This document shows, piece by piece, positions 34,382 to 44,383 of a stretch of DNA of 64,000 nucleotides. Source of the DNA: Salibacteraceae bacterium (lineage in GTDB: Bacteria > Bacteroidota > Bacteroidia > Flavobacteriales_G > Salibacteraceae); the NCBI GenBank assembly GCA_018401875.1, contig JAGYJZ010000005.1, positions 62,001 through 126,000 of the forward strand. Direction: 5' to 3'. The notes beneath the pieces are model-generated. The model worked only from the letters and a program-made list of their open reading frames with translations. It was not told the DNA's origin and ran no database searches. Position numbers and translations under genes: made by a program. Numbering within the stretch: position 1 is the first letter of the stretch; each line of letters starts with the position of its first letter.

Positions 34382-35116
34382 TTGAAACTGATCGTTGACA
34401 TAGGAAATTCACGGACAAAACTGGGCTTGTTTTCTGACGGTAAATTGACCGATACGCTCGTGATTTCGGGACTTCCTAGTGAAGCTGACCTGATTTCGTT
34501 TTGCACACCTTCACCGGTTGAATCCATCGCTATTTCTTCGGTTGGCCAAGACATAGGGGAGGAATTACAGCGTTGGTTTCCCAATTCCTTCGTGCTAAAC
34601 ATCGATTCAAATACAGCCACACCCATCACATCAATCTACAGCACGCCTTCTACCTTGGGCGTAGATCGCATTTGTGGAATGGTGGCCGCGAGCAAATATT
34701 TTCCAACCAACACCGTTTTGGTCATCGATATGGGCACGTGCGTTACTTACGACATTATTGATTCACACAAAACACACCTTGGCGGAGGAATTTCACCGGG
34801 CTATAAAATGAGGTTAGACGCGATGCATCATTTCACCGCTAAGTTGCCAAATGTCTCTCCAGAAAAAGAAATTCCAGCAATCGGCACATCAACTGAAGGC
34901 TCATTGCTCTTTGGTGCAGGACGAGGCCTAATGGCCGAAGTAGAAGGAATCATCGCCTATTTTTCAGCCCAACACCAAAACCTTAAAGTAATTTTAACAG
35001 GAGGAAATCATTCGATGGTTGAGCAACGCGATGAAAATGCCACTTTTGCAGCCCCAAATTTGATTTTAGAAGGAATTCATTTTATACTTCTACACAACGA
35101 ACCATTGAATGAATAA
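34382..35116 (+). CDS. coaX: Type III pantothenate kinase
   Basis: A 244-residue CoaX, which phosphorylates pantothenate in the first step of coenzyme A synthesis. The ASKHA-fold motifs are visible: VDIGNSRTKLGLF at the N-terminus (phosphate loop), TLGVDRICGMVAA, VIDMGTCVTYDII and GGGISPGYKMR. TTG start, with the protein beginning directly at the conserved first strand. Its last codons overlap the start of the next gene by 8 bp. Bacteroidota usually rely on this type of pantothenate kinase, and the downstream envelope genes are in their usual order. Confidence 0.93.
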   Translation: MKLIVDIGNSRTKLGLFSDGKLTDTLVISGLPSEADLISFCTPSPVESIAISSVGQDIGEELQRWFPNSFVLNIDSNTATPITSIYSTPSTLGVDRICGMVAASKYFPTNTVLVIDMGTCVTYDIIDSHKTHLGGGISPGYKMRLDAMHHFTAKLPNVSPEKEIPAIGTSTEGSLLFGAGRGLMAEVEGIIAYFSAQHQNLKVILTGGNHSMVEQRDENATFAAPNLILEGIHFILLHNEPLNE

Positions 35117-36446
35117 GCGCATCCTGTTTCTTCTTAACCTTTGCTTTTGCCAAGGTGTGTTTGCGCAAACCAACACCCTATCGCCCTACTCCATCTACGG
35201 ATTGGGTGATAATGTGCATACTTCGTTGTCTTCACAATCGTCAATGGGTGGCACGAGTATCGCGATGCTGAGCACCCAAAACATCAACATCACCAATCCT
35301 GCGGCTCTGGTATTTGTAAATCGACCCACCTTCAATTTTGATTTTAAAACTGAGCTTCTCACGCTGTCAAGTGGTGGAGCTACAGAGACGAGTTCGCTGT
35401 TTTCAATCGAAAATTTCTCCTTTGCATTTCCGCTTACGATCGACCCACAGCGCAAGCGGCAAGGCGCCTTTACCTTTGGCATCACTCCGTATGCACGACA
35501 AGGTTATGACGTGGCATCATATCAAACCGTGCCCGAAATTGGAGAGGTTGAATACCGTTTTCTAGGCGAAGGAGGTATAAACTCAGCTTTTCTAGCGGCT
35601 GGGTATGAACTCCTCACCGACTCGGGCCGAGTAAACACATTGGCATTTGGAGCGCGTGGATCATATGTATTTGGATTTGTAAAAAACGAGCGCATCACTA
35701 CCTTAGATAATTCTGTAAGCAGATTTGGCTCTAATCTATATCGCGGAGTAACGCATGAAATCAGCGCAGCAGATGTGCGATTAGGATTGTTATACACAAG
35801 ACGACTGTTTTGGAACAAAAAAACTCCTGATATGAAGAGTGGAAGTTTTTCAGTGGGAGCTTTTTACAAACCATCGGTTTCACTCAACACCTTCAGCGAT
35901 CAAACAGCATATACGTTTATCAACGATTTTAGCTCACCAACCATCGTTGACACCCTTTCATTTTCAAGTTCTAACACTCCAACCATCGCGGCATCATCAT
36001 TTGGACTCGGATTTGGGTTTATCTATGATGGACGTTACAATATTGGACTTGACCTCGCATCTACCCGATGGTCGGAGCTTTCAATTGCCGGTGTGAACCA
36101 AGGGTTAAACAACGAAATCCGGGCTTCGTTGGGTTTCGAATACATTCCTGACCCTACCTCTTACAAGCAAATCTTGAAGATCATTCGCTATCGTGCAGGA
36201 TTCAGTTTTGAGCAAACAAGGCTCAACGTGGCTGGCGTTCAGCCCAACAGAATTGGATTGACAGCCGGACTAGGCGTGCCGATAATTGCATCAAAATCGA
36301 CATCAATGTTTAACATTGGCACCGAATATGCAATACGAACAGGAGCAGGATTGCCTGTTGTAGAGAATTACGTGAACATTTTTATCGGATTTACCTTTAC
36401 ACCAAATCAATACGACCGGTGGTTTGCTAAACAGAAATATGATTGA
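35109..36446 (+). CDS. Outer membrane beta-barrel protein, unknown function
   Basis: A 445-residue protein with signal peptide MNKRILFLLNLCFCQGVFAQ. The mature part opens TLSPYSIYGLGDNVHTSL and STQNINITNPAAL, a pattern seen in FadL/PorV-like outer membrane barrels where a small N-terminal hatch with NPA precedes the barrel. Alternating aromatic/polar strands run to the end (YVNIFIGFTFTPNQYDRWF). It sits between coaX and a TPR protein in the order conserved in flavobacteria; no function is known. Translation is probably coupled to coaX through the overlap. Confidence 0.75.
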   Translation: MNKRILFLLNLCFCQGVFAQTNTLSPYSIYGLGDNVHTSLSSQSSMGGTSIAMLSTQNINITNPAALVFVNRPTFNFDFKTELLTLSSGGATETSSLFSIENFSFAFPLTIDPQRKRQGAFTFGITPYARQGYDVASYQTVPEIGEVEYRFLGEGGINSAFLAAGYELLTDSGRVNTLAFGARGSYVFGFVKNERITTLDNSVSRFGSNLYRGVTHEISAADVRLGLLYTRRLFWNKKTPDMKSGSFSVGAFYKPSVSLNTFSDQTAYTFINDFSSPTIVDTLSFSSSNTPTIAASSFGLGFGFIYDGRYNIGLDLASTRWSELSIAGVNQGLNNEIRASLGFEYIPDPTSYKQILKIIRYRAGFSFEQTRLNVAGVQPNRIGLTAGLGVPIIASKSTSMFNIGTEYAIRTGAGLPVVENYVNIFIGFTFTPNQYDRWFAKQKYD

Positions 36447-36462
36447 TACTAAATTAAAATTT

Positions 36463-37782
36463 ATGAGACGTTTATTGATGACCTTGATAACTGTTGGCTT
36501 TTTAAGTCAAGCGAGCTTTGCTCAAATTAGAACTTACACCGCCAATGCTGAAGACAGCATGATGTGCGTTCAAAACCTTTCACTCTACATCGAATACTTC
36601 AAGCAAGAAAATTACAATGACGCTGTGATGGGCTGGAGACAAGCAGCAGTGCTTTGTCCGAAAGCAACAGAATCCTTGTGGACCAATGGAATTAAAATCT
36701 ATGAAGAATTAGCAGACGATGCAGATGATGAAGTAAAGGAAAACGCTTTGTTAGACACCATGTTTTGGGCCTACGATCAGCGCATCGAGCACTTCGGAAA
36801 AGAAGGTTATGTGCTGGGTAGAAAAGGTTCTGATTTATTAAAATACAGAAAAGACAACCCTCAATTGGCGTTCGATGCTTTGTCAAAATCATTGGAACTT
36901 CAAGGAAATGAAATGGAGCCTGGTGCCAGCATTTACCTCTACAAATCAGCCTACGATCTTTACAGAGATGGCAAAGCCGAAAAATCAATTCTCTTCGACC
37001 TGTACTCTTCATTGGCTGACATAATCGACTATAACTTAGCTAATCAAAGCAACGATAGAATGAAAGCAGCCTACGAATCAGCACAAGACAACATCGACAA
37101 ACTTTTTGGCTCTGTGGCTGAATGTCCAGATTTACTTGAAATCTACACGCCAAAATTTGAAGCTACTCCGACAGATGAAAAATTATTGCGGCAAATTTTG
37201 AAAGTCATGGACAAACGAGACTGCACCGAGGAAGATCTTTACTTAAAAGTAGCCGAGAAGCTTTACGCCATTGACCCAAGTCCTGAAGCAAGTTATGCCA
37301 TTGCAAATGGATATGCCAAGAAGAAAAACTACATCTCCGCCAGCGAGTATTACAGCAAAACGTTTGAATCAACAGAAGACGCTGAGTTAAAAATGAAGGC
37401 GTTAGACAAAGGTGCGCGCGTTGCATTAGCTTTGGGGCAGGCCTCAAAAGCAAAATCCTTGGCCATGAAAATGCTCTCCCTGAATTCGAATAGCGGTGAT
37501 GCTTACATTATCATCGGTGATGCTTATGTAGCTAGTAAAAGTGATTGTGGCGGAAATGATTGTTCATCACGCGCTGTATATTGGGCTGCTGTAGATAAAT
37601 ACGCAAAAGCAAAGTCTGTAGACCCAAGTGCGGCAGAAGAAGCCCAGAAAAAAATCAACATTTATTCTGAGCAATTTCCAAAGAAAGAAGACTGCTTCTT
37701 TCACGGAATCAACGAAGGCACAACCTTTACCTTTGACTGTTGGATTGGTGAAACAACCACAGTGCGAACCAGAAGCAATTAA
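36463..37782 (+). CDS. Exported tetratricopeptide-repeat protein
   Basis: A 439-residue protein with signal peptide MRRLLMTLITVGFLSQASFAQ; the ATG at 36463 is used because the open frame upstream overlaps the previous gene. TPR-like helix pairs are seen at about 50-90 (YNDAVMGWRQAAVLCPKA), 280-330 (PEASYAIANGYAKKKNY, ASEYYSKTFE) and 340-410 (KALDKGARVALALGQASKAK, AVDKYAKAKSVDPSAAEEAQ). Likely a periplasmic scaffold. Its place just before lptC in the envelope cluster is conserved in flavobacteria, but no specific role is established. Confidence 0.82.
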   Translation: MRRLLMTLITVGFLSQASFAQIRTYTANAEDSMMCVQNLSLYIEYFKQENYNDAVMGWRQAAVLCPKATESLWTNGIKIYEELADDADDEVKENALLDTMFWAYDQRIEHFGKEGYVLGRKGSDLLKYRKDNPQLAFDALSKSLELQGNEMEPGASIYLYKSAYDLYRDGKAEKSILFDLYSSLADIIDYNLANQSNDRMKAAYESAQDNIDKLFGSVAECPDLLEIYTPKFEATPTDEKLLRQILKVMDKRDCTEEDLYLKVAEKLYAIDPSPEASYAIANGYAKKKNYISASEYYSKTFESTEDAELKMKALDKGARVALALGQASKAKSLAMKMLSLNSNSGDAYIIIGDAYVASKSDCGGNDCSSRAVYWAAVDKYAKAKSVDPSAAEEAQKKINIYSEQFPKKEDCFFHGINEGTTFTFDCWIGETTTVRTRSN

Positions 37783-38379
37783 TTGGACCCACATTTCAGA
37801 AATACAAGCTCATTCATCCCGATCATATGCATGGTCGGGATGCTTGTTTTTGGGTGTGAAAATGATATTAAAGACATTAATCGATTAACCAATTTCGAAG
37901 ACCTTCCTTTACAAAGCATCTCAAATTCAAAAATCACCTACACCGACTCTGGTCGTGTGGCATTGATCATTGAGGCAGGGCACATTGATCGCTTTCCAAT
38001 GGGCGAAGACCCGTTCGATGAATTCACCGATGGTATTCGCGTGTTGTCTTACAATAAAGAAGGCGAAATCGAATCAGAAATCACCGCTGAACGTGCCACC
38101 AACTATCCGAATCGCGATTTCATGGTAGCCAGAGATAGCGTTGTGTTGAAAGACAAAGAAGGTAAAATGCTCAATACTGAATTGCTCAATTGGGACAATA
38201 CCACCAATAAGATTTACACGGATAAATTTGTGAAAATTACCACTGCCACTGAAATTTTATACGGTGATGGACTCGAAGCCGAACAAGATTTTTCACAATA
38301 CGAGATACAAAATATTAAAGGTAGAATTAAGATCGATGACAGTGCAGACAGCACTTCACAAAGCGATGATTTAAACTAG
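37783..38379 (+). CDS. lptC: LPS export protein LptC
   Basis: A 198-residue lipoprotein-like protein, TTG start right after the TPR gene stop. The N-terminus has a hydrophobic stretch ending LVFGCEND, a lipobox-like site used by Bacteroidota LptC. The LptC/OstA-type beta-jellyroll follows: SKITYTDSGRVALIIEAGHI, PFDEFTDGIRVLSYNKEGEIES, ATNYPNRDFMVARDSVVLKDKEG, LLNWDNTTNKIYTDKFVKITT, YGDGLEAEQDFSQYEI. LptC links the LptB2FG extractor to the LptA bridge that carries lipopolysaccharide to the outer membrane. Confidence 0.88.
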   Translation: MDPHFRNTSSFIPIICMVGMLVFGCENDIKDINRLTNFEDLPLQSISNSKITYTDSGRVALIIEAGHIDRFPMGEDPFDEFTDGIRVLSYNKEGEIESEITAERATNYPNRDFMVARDSVVLKDKEGKMLNTELLNWDNTTNKIYTDKFVKITTATEILYGDGLEAEQDFSQYEIQNIKGRIKIDDSADSTSQSDDLN

Positions 38380-38384
38380 AAAAG

Positions 38385-38588
38385 ATGCACAAGTACAATT
38401 TATTTATGGAGAAGTTTTGGCTCGTCATTGCCATAGTGAGTTTCGTTTATGGCGTTTACATGATCGGTAAATTTGGAATTGCAGAAGCAGGTCTTTATTT
38501 ATTGATGCCATTTATCGCAGGTGCACTTTACTATCTTCGCTATTATGCGAGAAAGCGATTAGACAGGAAAAATGATCAAAACAATTAG
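38385..38588 (+). CDS. Small two-helix membrane protein
   Basis: A 67-residue protein with two hydrophobic segments (FWLVIAIVSFVYGVYMI and AGLYLLMPFIAGALYYL) and a basic tail (RYYARKRLDRKNDQNN). It lies 5 bp after lptC and 22 bp before the CNNM gene, so it is part of the operon. Similar tiny proteins occupy this spot in related genomes, but no function is known. An internal ATG at 38406 could also be the start. Confidence 0.75.
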   Translation: MHKYNLFMEKFWLVIAIVSFVYGVYMIGKFGIAEAGLYLLMPFIAGALYYLRYYARKRLDRKNDQNN

Positions 38589-38610
38589 CTTCCTTGATTT
38601 ATCACTTTAA

Positions 38611-39909
38611 ATGGACGACCCTTCATATATTTTACTGATTTCTTCCATCCTAGTTTCGATGGTACTTTCCGCTTTTTTTAGCGGAATGGAAATCGCGTTT
38701 GTTTCTTCAAACAAACTAAAAATCGAACTCGATAAAAAGCTCGGCTTACTTCCTGCTAAGGTGTATTCGTTTTTCCTAAAACACCAATCAAAATTCATCA
38801 GCACACTTCTGTTAGGCAACAACATTGCATTGGTAGTTTATGGAATTTTCATGGCTCAACTGCTAGAGGGCTTCATCAGAGATGCTCTGTTCTTCATTCC
38901 GAATCCTAGTGCCCTAGAAGCGTTTGTATTGTTGATCCAAACGATTGTTTCAACCATCATTATCTTGATTTTTGCCGAGTTCATGCCAAAGGTGCTCTTT
39001 AGGATTAACCCCAATCGCAAACTCGAAGTCTTCATGGTGCCTACGCTATTGATTTGCGCGCCATTATTTGGGTTGGTCTGGCTGGTATTCTTGCTCCTTA
39101 CCTACACCTTAAAAATCTTCTCTGTAAACTTTCAAGAGAGTGAATACGCCTTCGGCAAGGTAGACCTCGACCATTATGTGAAAGAAGCTTCATCGCACAG
39201 TTCAGAAGAATCTGAAATGGAAAACGAGCTTCAAATATTTCAAAACGCACTTGACTTTTCAAAAATCAAGGCCCGAGAATGTATGGTGCCGCGAAACGAA
39301 ATTGAAGCCTTATCGTTTGATGACTCAGTAGAATTGTTGAGGGAAACCTTCGTAGAAACAGGGTATTCTAAAATATTGATTTACAAAGAGACTATTGACA
39401 ATGTGATTGGCTATGTGCATTCGTTTGAGCTCTTTAAAAAACCTGATGCTATCAAGAGTATTCTGCGGCCATTGGCGATTATCCCTGAAACTGCCACGGC
39501 AGATAAAGTGTTGAAAATATTGATTGAACAGAAAAAAAATGTGGCATTGGTGGTTGACGAATACGGTGGAACTTCAGGCATGCTTACCTTGGAAGACATT
39601 GTAGAAGAAATATTTGGTGAAATTGAAGACGAACATGACTCTGAAGAAATGATCGAAGAAGAGCTCGGAGACAAACAATATTATTTCAGTGCACGCCTTG
39701 AGGTGGATTATATCAATGAAGAATACGACTTAAACTTGCCCGTAAGTGACGATTATGAAACCTTAGCAGGGCTGATTATCCACAAAAGTGAAGACATTCC
39801 CGAGGCCGGAGAAGTCTTAGAAATAGGCAAGTACAGGATCGAAATAAAGAAGGTTAGCGAGCACAAAATTGAAGAGGTTTATCTACGCCCCTCAGAAAGT
39901 GGAAATTAG
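38611..39909 (+). CDS. CNNM/CBS-domain hemolysin-family protein (possibly GldE-like)
   Basis: A 432-residue membrane protein. The N-terminal CNNM domain (about 5-190) has helices with SAFFSGMEIAFVSSNKLKIE and LIFAEFMPKVLFR. Two CBS domains follow (about 205-325; MVPRNEIEALSFDD and VVDEYGGTSGMLTLEDIVEEIFGEI). A CorC/HlyC C-terminal domain ends the protein (YYFSARLEVDYINEEYDL, LAGLIIHKSEDIPEAGEVL). CNNM proteins are linked to Mg2+ efflux. The flavobacterial gliding protein GldE is a member of the same family, but sequence reading alone cannot separate them. Confidence 0.9.
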   Translation: MDDPSYILLISSILVSMVLSAFFSGMEIAFVSSNKLKIELDKKLGLLPAKVYSFFLKHQSKFISTLLLGNNIALVVYGIFMAQLLEGFIRDALFFIPNPSALEAFVLLIQTIVSTIIILIFAEFMPKVLFRINPNRKLEVFMVPTLLICAPLFGLVWLVFLLLTYTLKIFSVNFQESEYAFGKVDLDHYVKEASSHSSEESEMENELQIFQNALDFSKIKARECMVPRNEIEALSFDDSVELLRETFVETGYSKILIYKETIDNVIGYVHSFELFKKPDAIKSILRPLAIIPETATADKVLKILIEQKKNVALVVDEYGGTSGMLTLEDIVEEIFGEIEDEHDSEEMIEEELGDKQYYFSARLEVDYINEEYDLNLPVSDDYETLAGLIIHKSEDIPEAGEVLEIGKYRIEIKKVSEHKIEEVYLRPSESGN

Positions 39910-39969
39910 AGTTAATTATTCCATTTCAAGGTGTATTTTCGCGACCCATTAAAAAAACGCTAGTATTTC

Positions 39970-42096
39970 ATGGCAGCAATTGGAACAATTAGAAAGCAAT
40001 CAGGATTATTGATCGTATTGATAGGAGTAGCAATGGTGCTCTTCCTTTTAGGTGACATTTTCAGCAGTGGAACGAGTTTCTTTGCTGGGCAAGAACAAGA
40101 AATCGGAACGATTGCAGGTGAATCGATCGATCTTCAAGATTATGAACTCAAAGTTCAGCAAGCGATTGACGAACAATTTGGCTTAGAAGGCGCTTCTGAG
40201 CAAGCAAAAAAATCTCTCCGCGAGCGCATTTGGCAAGACATGGTTAGAGAGCGAGTGCTCTTAACTGAACTGAGAAAATTAGGTGTTTCGGTGAGCGCTG
40301 ATGAGCTCCTAGACCAAGTAAAAAATGTAAAGCCGGGCTCGATTCTCTACCAGTACTTTACTGACCCAAACACCGGGCAAATTATTGAACAATTTCGTGA
40401 CGAACGCACAGGTCAGATCAGTTCAAACAGGGTGCTTCAAGCTATTCAAAATTTATTGAACAGCGAAAATGCGCGCGATTGGCTTCCGATAGAACGTGCC
40501 ATTCAGCAAGATGTGATGATGAATAAATACATGACCTTGTTGAATAAAGGTCTCGTGGCATCGTCTATCGAAGCAAAGCAAATCGCTAAAGAGCAGCAAA
40601 GTCAAGCAACATTTAAGTATGCCCTGAAAGAATTTAATTCGTTAGAAAATGCTGATTTTGAGCCCACAGATGCTGATTACCAAGCCTACTATAACAAGCA
40701 CAAATCAGAGCCTCGTTTCGAACAAAAGAATGAGACACGCAGCTTAAAGCTCGCATTGTTCGAGTTAGCCCCAACACCCCAAGACCTAAACGAGATTTCT
40801 TTGGAGTTAGAAGACATCAAGGCTGAATTTCAGAATGACTCTAATGACACAGCTTTCGTTGCTGAAAATGCAGACGGACCAGTCTCTGGCTTGATTCGGA
40901 CTTTAAGCATCGATGATGTGAATCCAGCAATAAAAGACACATTACCAAATGCGCCAATAGGTGCTGTTTTTGGGCCACACACGGTGGGCCAAACCATGGT
41001 TCTTTATAAGTTAAGTGAAATCACATATGCTCCCGACTCGGTGAAGGCAAGCCATATTCTTATCACACTTGCCGAAGGCGCAGACACCTCAGCAGCGTCT
41101 GCAGCTCGAGCTAAGCTTGATTCTATCAAGGCGATCGCTGAGAAAAAAGGAAATTTCGCGGATTTAGCGAAAGAATTTTCAGAAGATTTTGGTTCGGCTG
41201 AAAAAGGGGGTGACCTCGATTGGTTTACAAGAGGACGTATGGTGGCTCCATTTGAAAAAGCGGCTTTCGAAGGCGACAAAGGCGATATGGTGATCGTTCA
41301 ATCGCAATTTGGAATGCACCTTATTTACATTACAGATCAATCCGCAGACAAACCAAAATATACGATCGCTTCGGTAGATCGAATGATTGAACCGAGTAAA
41401 GAAACAGCGGACGAAATCTACAGAAAAGCAAGTACATTCTCAATTGAGCATCAAACGCCAGAGTCTTTTGAATCAAACGAAGAAGTAAAAATTGAGACCT
41501 TTCCATCACTCATTATTGCTGCAGGAAGCATCGGTCCAATGACCAACGTGCGTGATTTAGTGCGTTGGGTCTTCGAAGCCGACAAAGGAGATGTATCGAA
41601 TCCATTTGAAAGCGACCGATATATTGGCGTGGCTTTGGTAACCGACATCAGCCCCGTTGGTGTGATGAGCTTAGAGCAGGCCAAAGGATTAATCAATCTT
41701 GAAGTCATCAACCAGAAGAAAGCGGAAAAGATCATCGCTGATCTAGGAAGTGTTTCCAACGTTGATGCCGCTGCACAGTCATTTGGCACTGAGGTTAACA
41801 CCGCTTCAAACGTATCATTCGGACAAGCTTCATTGCCAAACGGTTTAGGCCGCGAAATGAAAGTACTCGGAACGGTATATGGAATGGATGCAGGCGAAGT
41901 TTCAAATCCTGTTATTGGCGATAGAGGTGTGTTTATAATCGAATTGGTTTCGAAGAACATTCCTGAAGGGGAACTTGACTTGACAAACACCAAGCGCACC
42001 GAATCTTCAAACATGTCATCTCGTGTGAACTCACAGGTGTATGAAGCGTTGAAGAAGAATGCCGGAGTGCAAGACAATAGAGCGAAGTACTATTAA
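39970..42096 (+). CDS. Membrane-anchored periplasmic peptidyl-prolyl isomerase (PpiD-like)
   Basis: A 708-residue protein with an N-terminal membrane anchor (RKQSGLLIVLIGVAMVLFLLGDIF) and a SurA/PpiD chaperone-like helical region. One parvulin/rotamase domain lies at about residues 355-460 (VKASHILITLAEGAD, FADLAKEFSEDFGSAEKGGDLDWFTRG, FGMHLIYITDQ). A long C-terminal extension contains a second, degenerate parvulin-like region. PpiD proteins help fold outer membrane and secreted proteins as they leave the Sec translocon. This fits its place in the envelope cluster. A TATTTTCG -7-like box at about 39932 may give it its own promoter. Confidence 0.9.
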   Translation: MAAIGTIRKQSGLLIVLIGVAMVLFLLGDIFSSGTSFFAGQEQEIGTIAGESIDLQDYELKVQQAIDEQFGLEGASEQAKKSLRERIWQDMVRERVLLTELRKLGVSVSADELLDQVKNVKPGSILYQYFTDPNTGQIIEQFRDERTGQISSNRVLQAIQNLLNSENARDWLPIERAIQQDVMMNKYMTLLNKGLVASSIEAKQIAKEQQSQATFKYALKEFNSLENADFEPTDADYQAYYNKHKSEPRFEQKNETRSLKLALFELAPTPQDLNEISLELEDIKAEFQNDSNDTAFVAENADGPVSGLIRTLSIDDVNPAIKDTLPNAPIGAVFGPHTVGQTMVLYKLSEITYAPDSVKASHILITLAEGADTSAASAARAKLDSIKAIAEKKGNFADLAKEFSEDFGSAEKGGDLDWFTRGRMVAPFEKAAFEGDKGDMVIVQSQFGMHLIYITDQSADKPKYTIASVDRMIEPSKETADEIYRKASTFSIEHQTPESFESNEEVKIETFPSLIIAAGSIGPMTNVRDLVRWVFEADKGDVSNPFESDRYIGVALVTDISPVGVMSLEQAKGLINLEVINQKKAEKIIADLGSVSNVDAAAQSFGTEVNTASNVSFGQASLPNGLGREMKVLGTVYGMDAGEVSNPVIGDRGVFIIELVSKNIPEGELDLTNTKRTESSNMSSRVNSQVYEALKKNAGVQDNRAKYY

Positions 42097-42147
42097 TAAA
42101 AAATCTATTTATTAACCCTCCCTTAATCTACGTCAGGTGGGTGAATT

Positions 42148-42155
42148 TACCTTTG
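42148..42155 (+). promoter_or_regulatory. -7 box of the exported-protein operon
   Basis: TACCTTTG is a perfect TAnnTTTG, with TTA rather than TTG about 22 bp upstream. It lies between an in-frame GTG at 42137 and the ATG at 42164, so the ATG is the real start of the first gene of the 42-55 kb run. Confidence 0.5.
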
Positions 42156-42163
42156 CACTTCTT

Positions 42164-44359
42164 ATGCAAAAGGCACTTTTCATCCTACTCATTGCGCTCC
42201 TTTGTTTACATGGATTTGGTCAGCAGTCGTTTGACGAAAAACTAACCACAGCCTCAAACATTAGAATGACGATTAATAACGTGGGGACGTTCGGTAACGC
42301 ATTCAGAGGAAGCTACAGCGTGCTTGGTTACTCATCGGCTGAGTTCCCAGCAGGTTCGGGCATCGAGCATATGTTTGAAGCAGGAATTTGGGTTGGCGCA
42401 CTCATCAATGGGTCAAATGTAGCGGTATCATCAGCTGCCTACGATCAAACGGCCGGCTACAGTCCTGGACGCGCAGGTTACGAATTCACTGGTGAATTAG
42501 GAAGCACATTCCAAGAACGCTCATCCTTAATCGACAATCCGAATTACAGCCCTGAAGCTATTTCACACCAAGACTTTGTTGCTGATTTCAGCGATAAAAA
42601 TGTGTTGGTTCCCGGCACGCAAATTCAAATTACGGGCCATGACAATCCAATGAATCTTGACGTTCATTTCGAATCGTATAATTGGAACTACTCCTTCAGC
42701 GACTTCATGGTGATTTGCAACTACAGCATTACCAACAATGGTTTGAATACCCTGGAAGACGTGTACATTGGCATGTGGGCCAACGAAGTGGTGCGCAACG
42801 TAAACATCACTCCCGCTGGCCAAGGTGGAAGCGGGTTCTACGACAAAGGAGGAAACGGGTTTATCGATTCGCTTTCATTGGCCTATTGTTTTGACGCTAC
42901 GGGTGACGCTGGAAATACAGAAAGCTATATCGGGCACAAATTTCTTGGAGCTGAAGATAAAAACGGTTTTCACCACCCCACGGTTGATTCAGCATTTAAG
43001 GTAAACTATCAAACCTGGCAGTTCAACTCAGTGGGGCAACCCATATTTTTCTTCCCGAGCAGCGAGTTGCAGCGCTACGACAAAATGAAGGATGGTTTTA
43101 ACCAATGGCCGTGCTGGACAGAAGCTGGATCGTCTGACCCGCGCTGCGGTCAGTTTCAAGCCGCCACTATTCAAGAGCAAATTGAGCAACCCGGAAACCG
43201 CAGTGATTTAGTTTCCGTTGGGCCATTTGAATCACTCGCCCCTGGCGAAACAATCTACTTCGCTTGGGCCTGGGTTTTTGCTAAAAAGAATGAAGATGGC
43301 AATCCGAATACCGACAACAACCTTACTCAAAAAGCCAAGCTTATTGCAAACGCAGAATGGGCACAAACAGCCTACAACGGTGAAGATGTAAATTTCAACG
43401 GCATACTTGATGAAGGTGAAGACCGCGATAAAGATGGCCAAATCACGCGCTTTATTCTTCCCACCCCACCATCTATTCCTGAAACAAAAGTGGTAGCACG
43501 AAACAAAGGAATTGACGTGTATTGGACAAAAAACTCAGAAGAATCGGTTGATCCCATCACCCAAGAAAAAGACTTTGAAGGCTACAATATATTCCTGACA
43601 AAATTGGGTTATGATGTGACTCGGTCGGCAGATTTGAGCAACGACCTTAAACTGATTTCAACCTACGACATTGAAGGAAATGGTTTGTTCTACGAAACCA
43701 GTTTGGCTTCCATAGCAGTGGAAGAACCCATCCGATTTGATGGTGACTCTAACCTTTATTACTACAAATACTCCATTGATAATTTGGTGAACGGGTGGCA
43801 ATACGCTCTATCACTTACGGCATTTGACCGCGGTGATGAAGAAAGCGGGTTGGAATCGTTAGAAAGTTCGAAACTGGCGAATACGTGGCGGGTTTTTCCG
43901 GGTACTAATGTCAATGAAAAATTTGATCAATACGCCAAACCAACTACTCCATTGAAAGCCGTTTTTAATCAAGAATTGAAAGACAGCTTGGAATTACTCA
44001 AGCCATTTGCCTATCCCAATCCATATTACAGCGGTGCTTCATGGGAAGGGCGTTCAACATTTGAAGAAGATCGTAAAATCACATTCGCAAACCTCCCTGA
44101 GCGATGCATCATTAGAGTATTTACGTTGTCGGGTGATTTGATCAAGACTATACAACACGACCCGACTTACAGCGGAACAGACATCCGCTGGTACAGCACC
44201 TACTCCGATTCAGAACGAACCGTTTTTTCGGGTGGCGAACACAGTTGGGATCTACTGAGCGAAAGCGCTCAAATCATTGCCCGAGGCACCTATATCTTTT
44301 CTGTTGAAGATTTGAATTCGGGTGAAATTTGGAAAGAAAAATTTGTCGTAATAAAATAA
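42164..44359 (+). CDS. Large exported protein with FlgD-like C-terminal T9SS domain
   Basis: A 731-residue protein with signal peptide MQKALFILLIALLCLHGFGQ. The body is beta-rich with strands such as FEAGIWVGALINGSNVAVSS and FMVICNYSITNNGLNTLEDVYIGMW. Two Ca-binding-type acidic loops occur at about 410-430 (VNFNGILDEGEDRDKDGQIT), like dockerin or thrombospondin type 3 loops. A fibronectin-like module follows (IDVYWTKNSEESVDP). The end is a FlgD-Ig/type A T9SS-like domain (PFAYPNPYYSGASW, RVFTLSGDLIKTI, IARGTYIFSVED, KFVVIK). It heads a run of exported proteins with short spacing. I do not recognise the main domain. Confidence 0.8.
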   Translation: MQKALFILLIALLCLHGFGQQSFDEKLTTASNIRMTINNVGTFGNAFRGSYSVLGYSSAEFPAGSGIEHMFEAGIWVGALINGSNVAVSSAAYDQTAGYSPGRAGYEFTGELGSTFQERSSLIDNPNYSPEAISHQDFVADFSDKNVLVPGTQIQITGHDNPMNLDVHFESYNWNYSFSDFMVICNYSITNNGLNTLEDVYIGMWANEVVRNVNITPAGQGGSGFYDKGGNGFIDSLSLAYCFDATGDAGNTESYIGHKFLGAEDKNGFHHPTVDSAFKVNYQTWQFNSVGQPIFFFPSSELQRYDKMKDGFNQWPCWTEAGSSDPRCGQFQAATIQEQIEQPGNRSDLVSVGPFESLAPGETIYFAWAWVFAKKNEDGNPNTDNNLTQKAKLIANAEWAQTAYNGEDVNFNGILDEGEDRDKDGQITRFILPTPPSIPETKVVARNKGIDVYWTKNSEESVDPITQEKDFEGYNIFLTKLGYDVTRSADLSNDLKLISTYDIEGNGLFYETSLASIAVEEPIRFDGDSNLYYYKYSIDNLVNGWQYALSLTAFDRGDEESGLESLESSKLANTWRVFPGTNVNEKFDQYAKPTTPLKAVFNQELKDSLELLKPFAYPNPYYSGASWEGRSTFEEDRKITFANLPERCIIRVFTLSGDLIKTIQHDPTYSGTDIRWYSTYSDSERTVFSGGEHSWDLLSESAQIIARGTYIFSVEDLNSGEIWKEKFVVIK

Positions 44360-44383
44360 CAAACAAGAATAAATACATCAAAC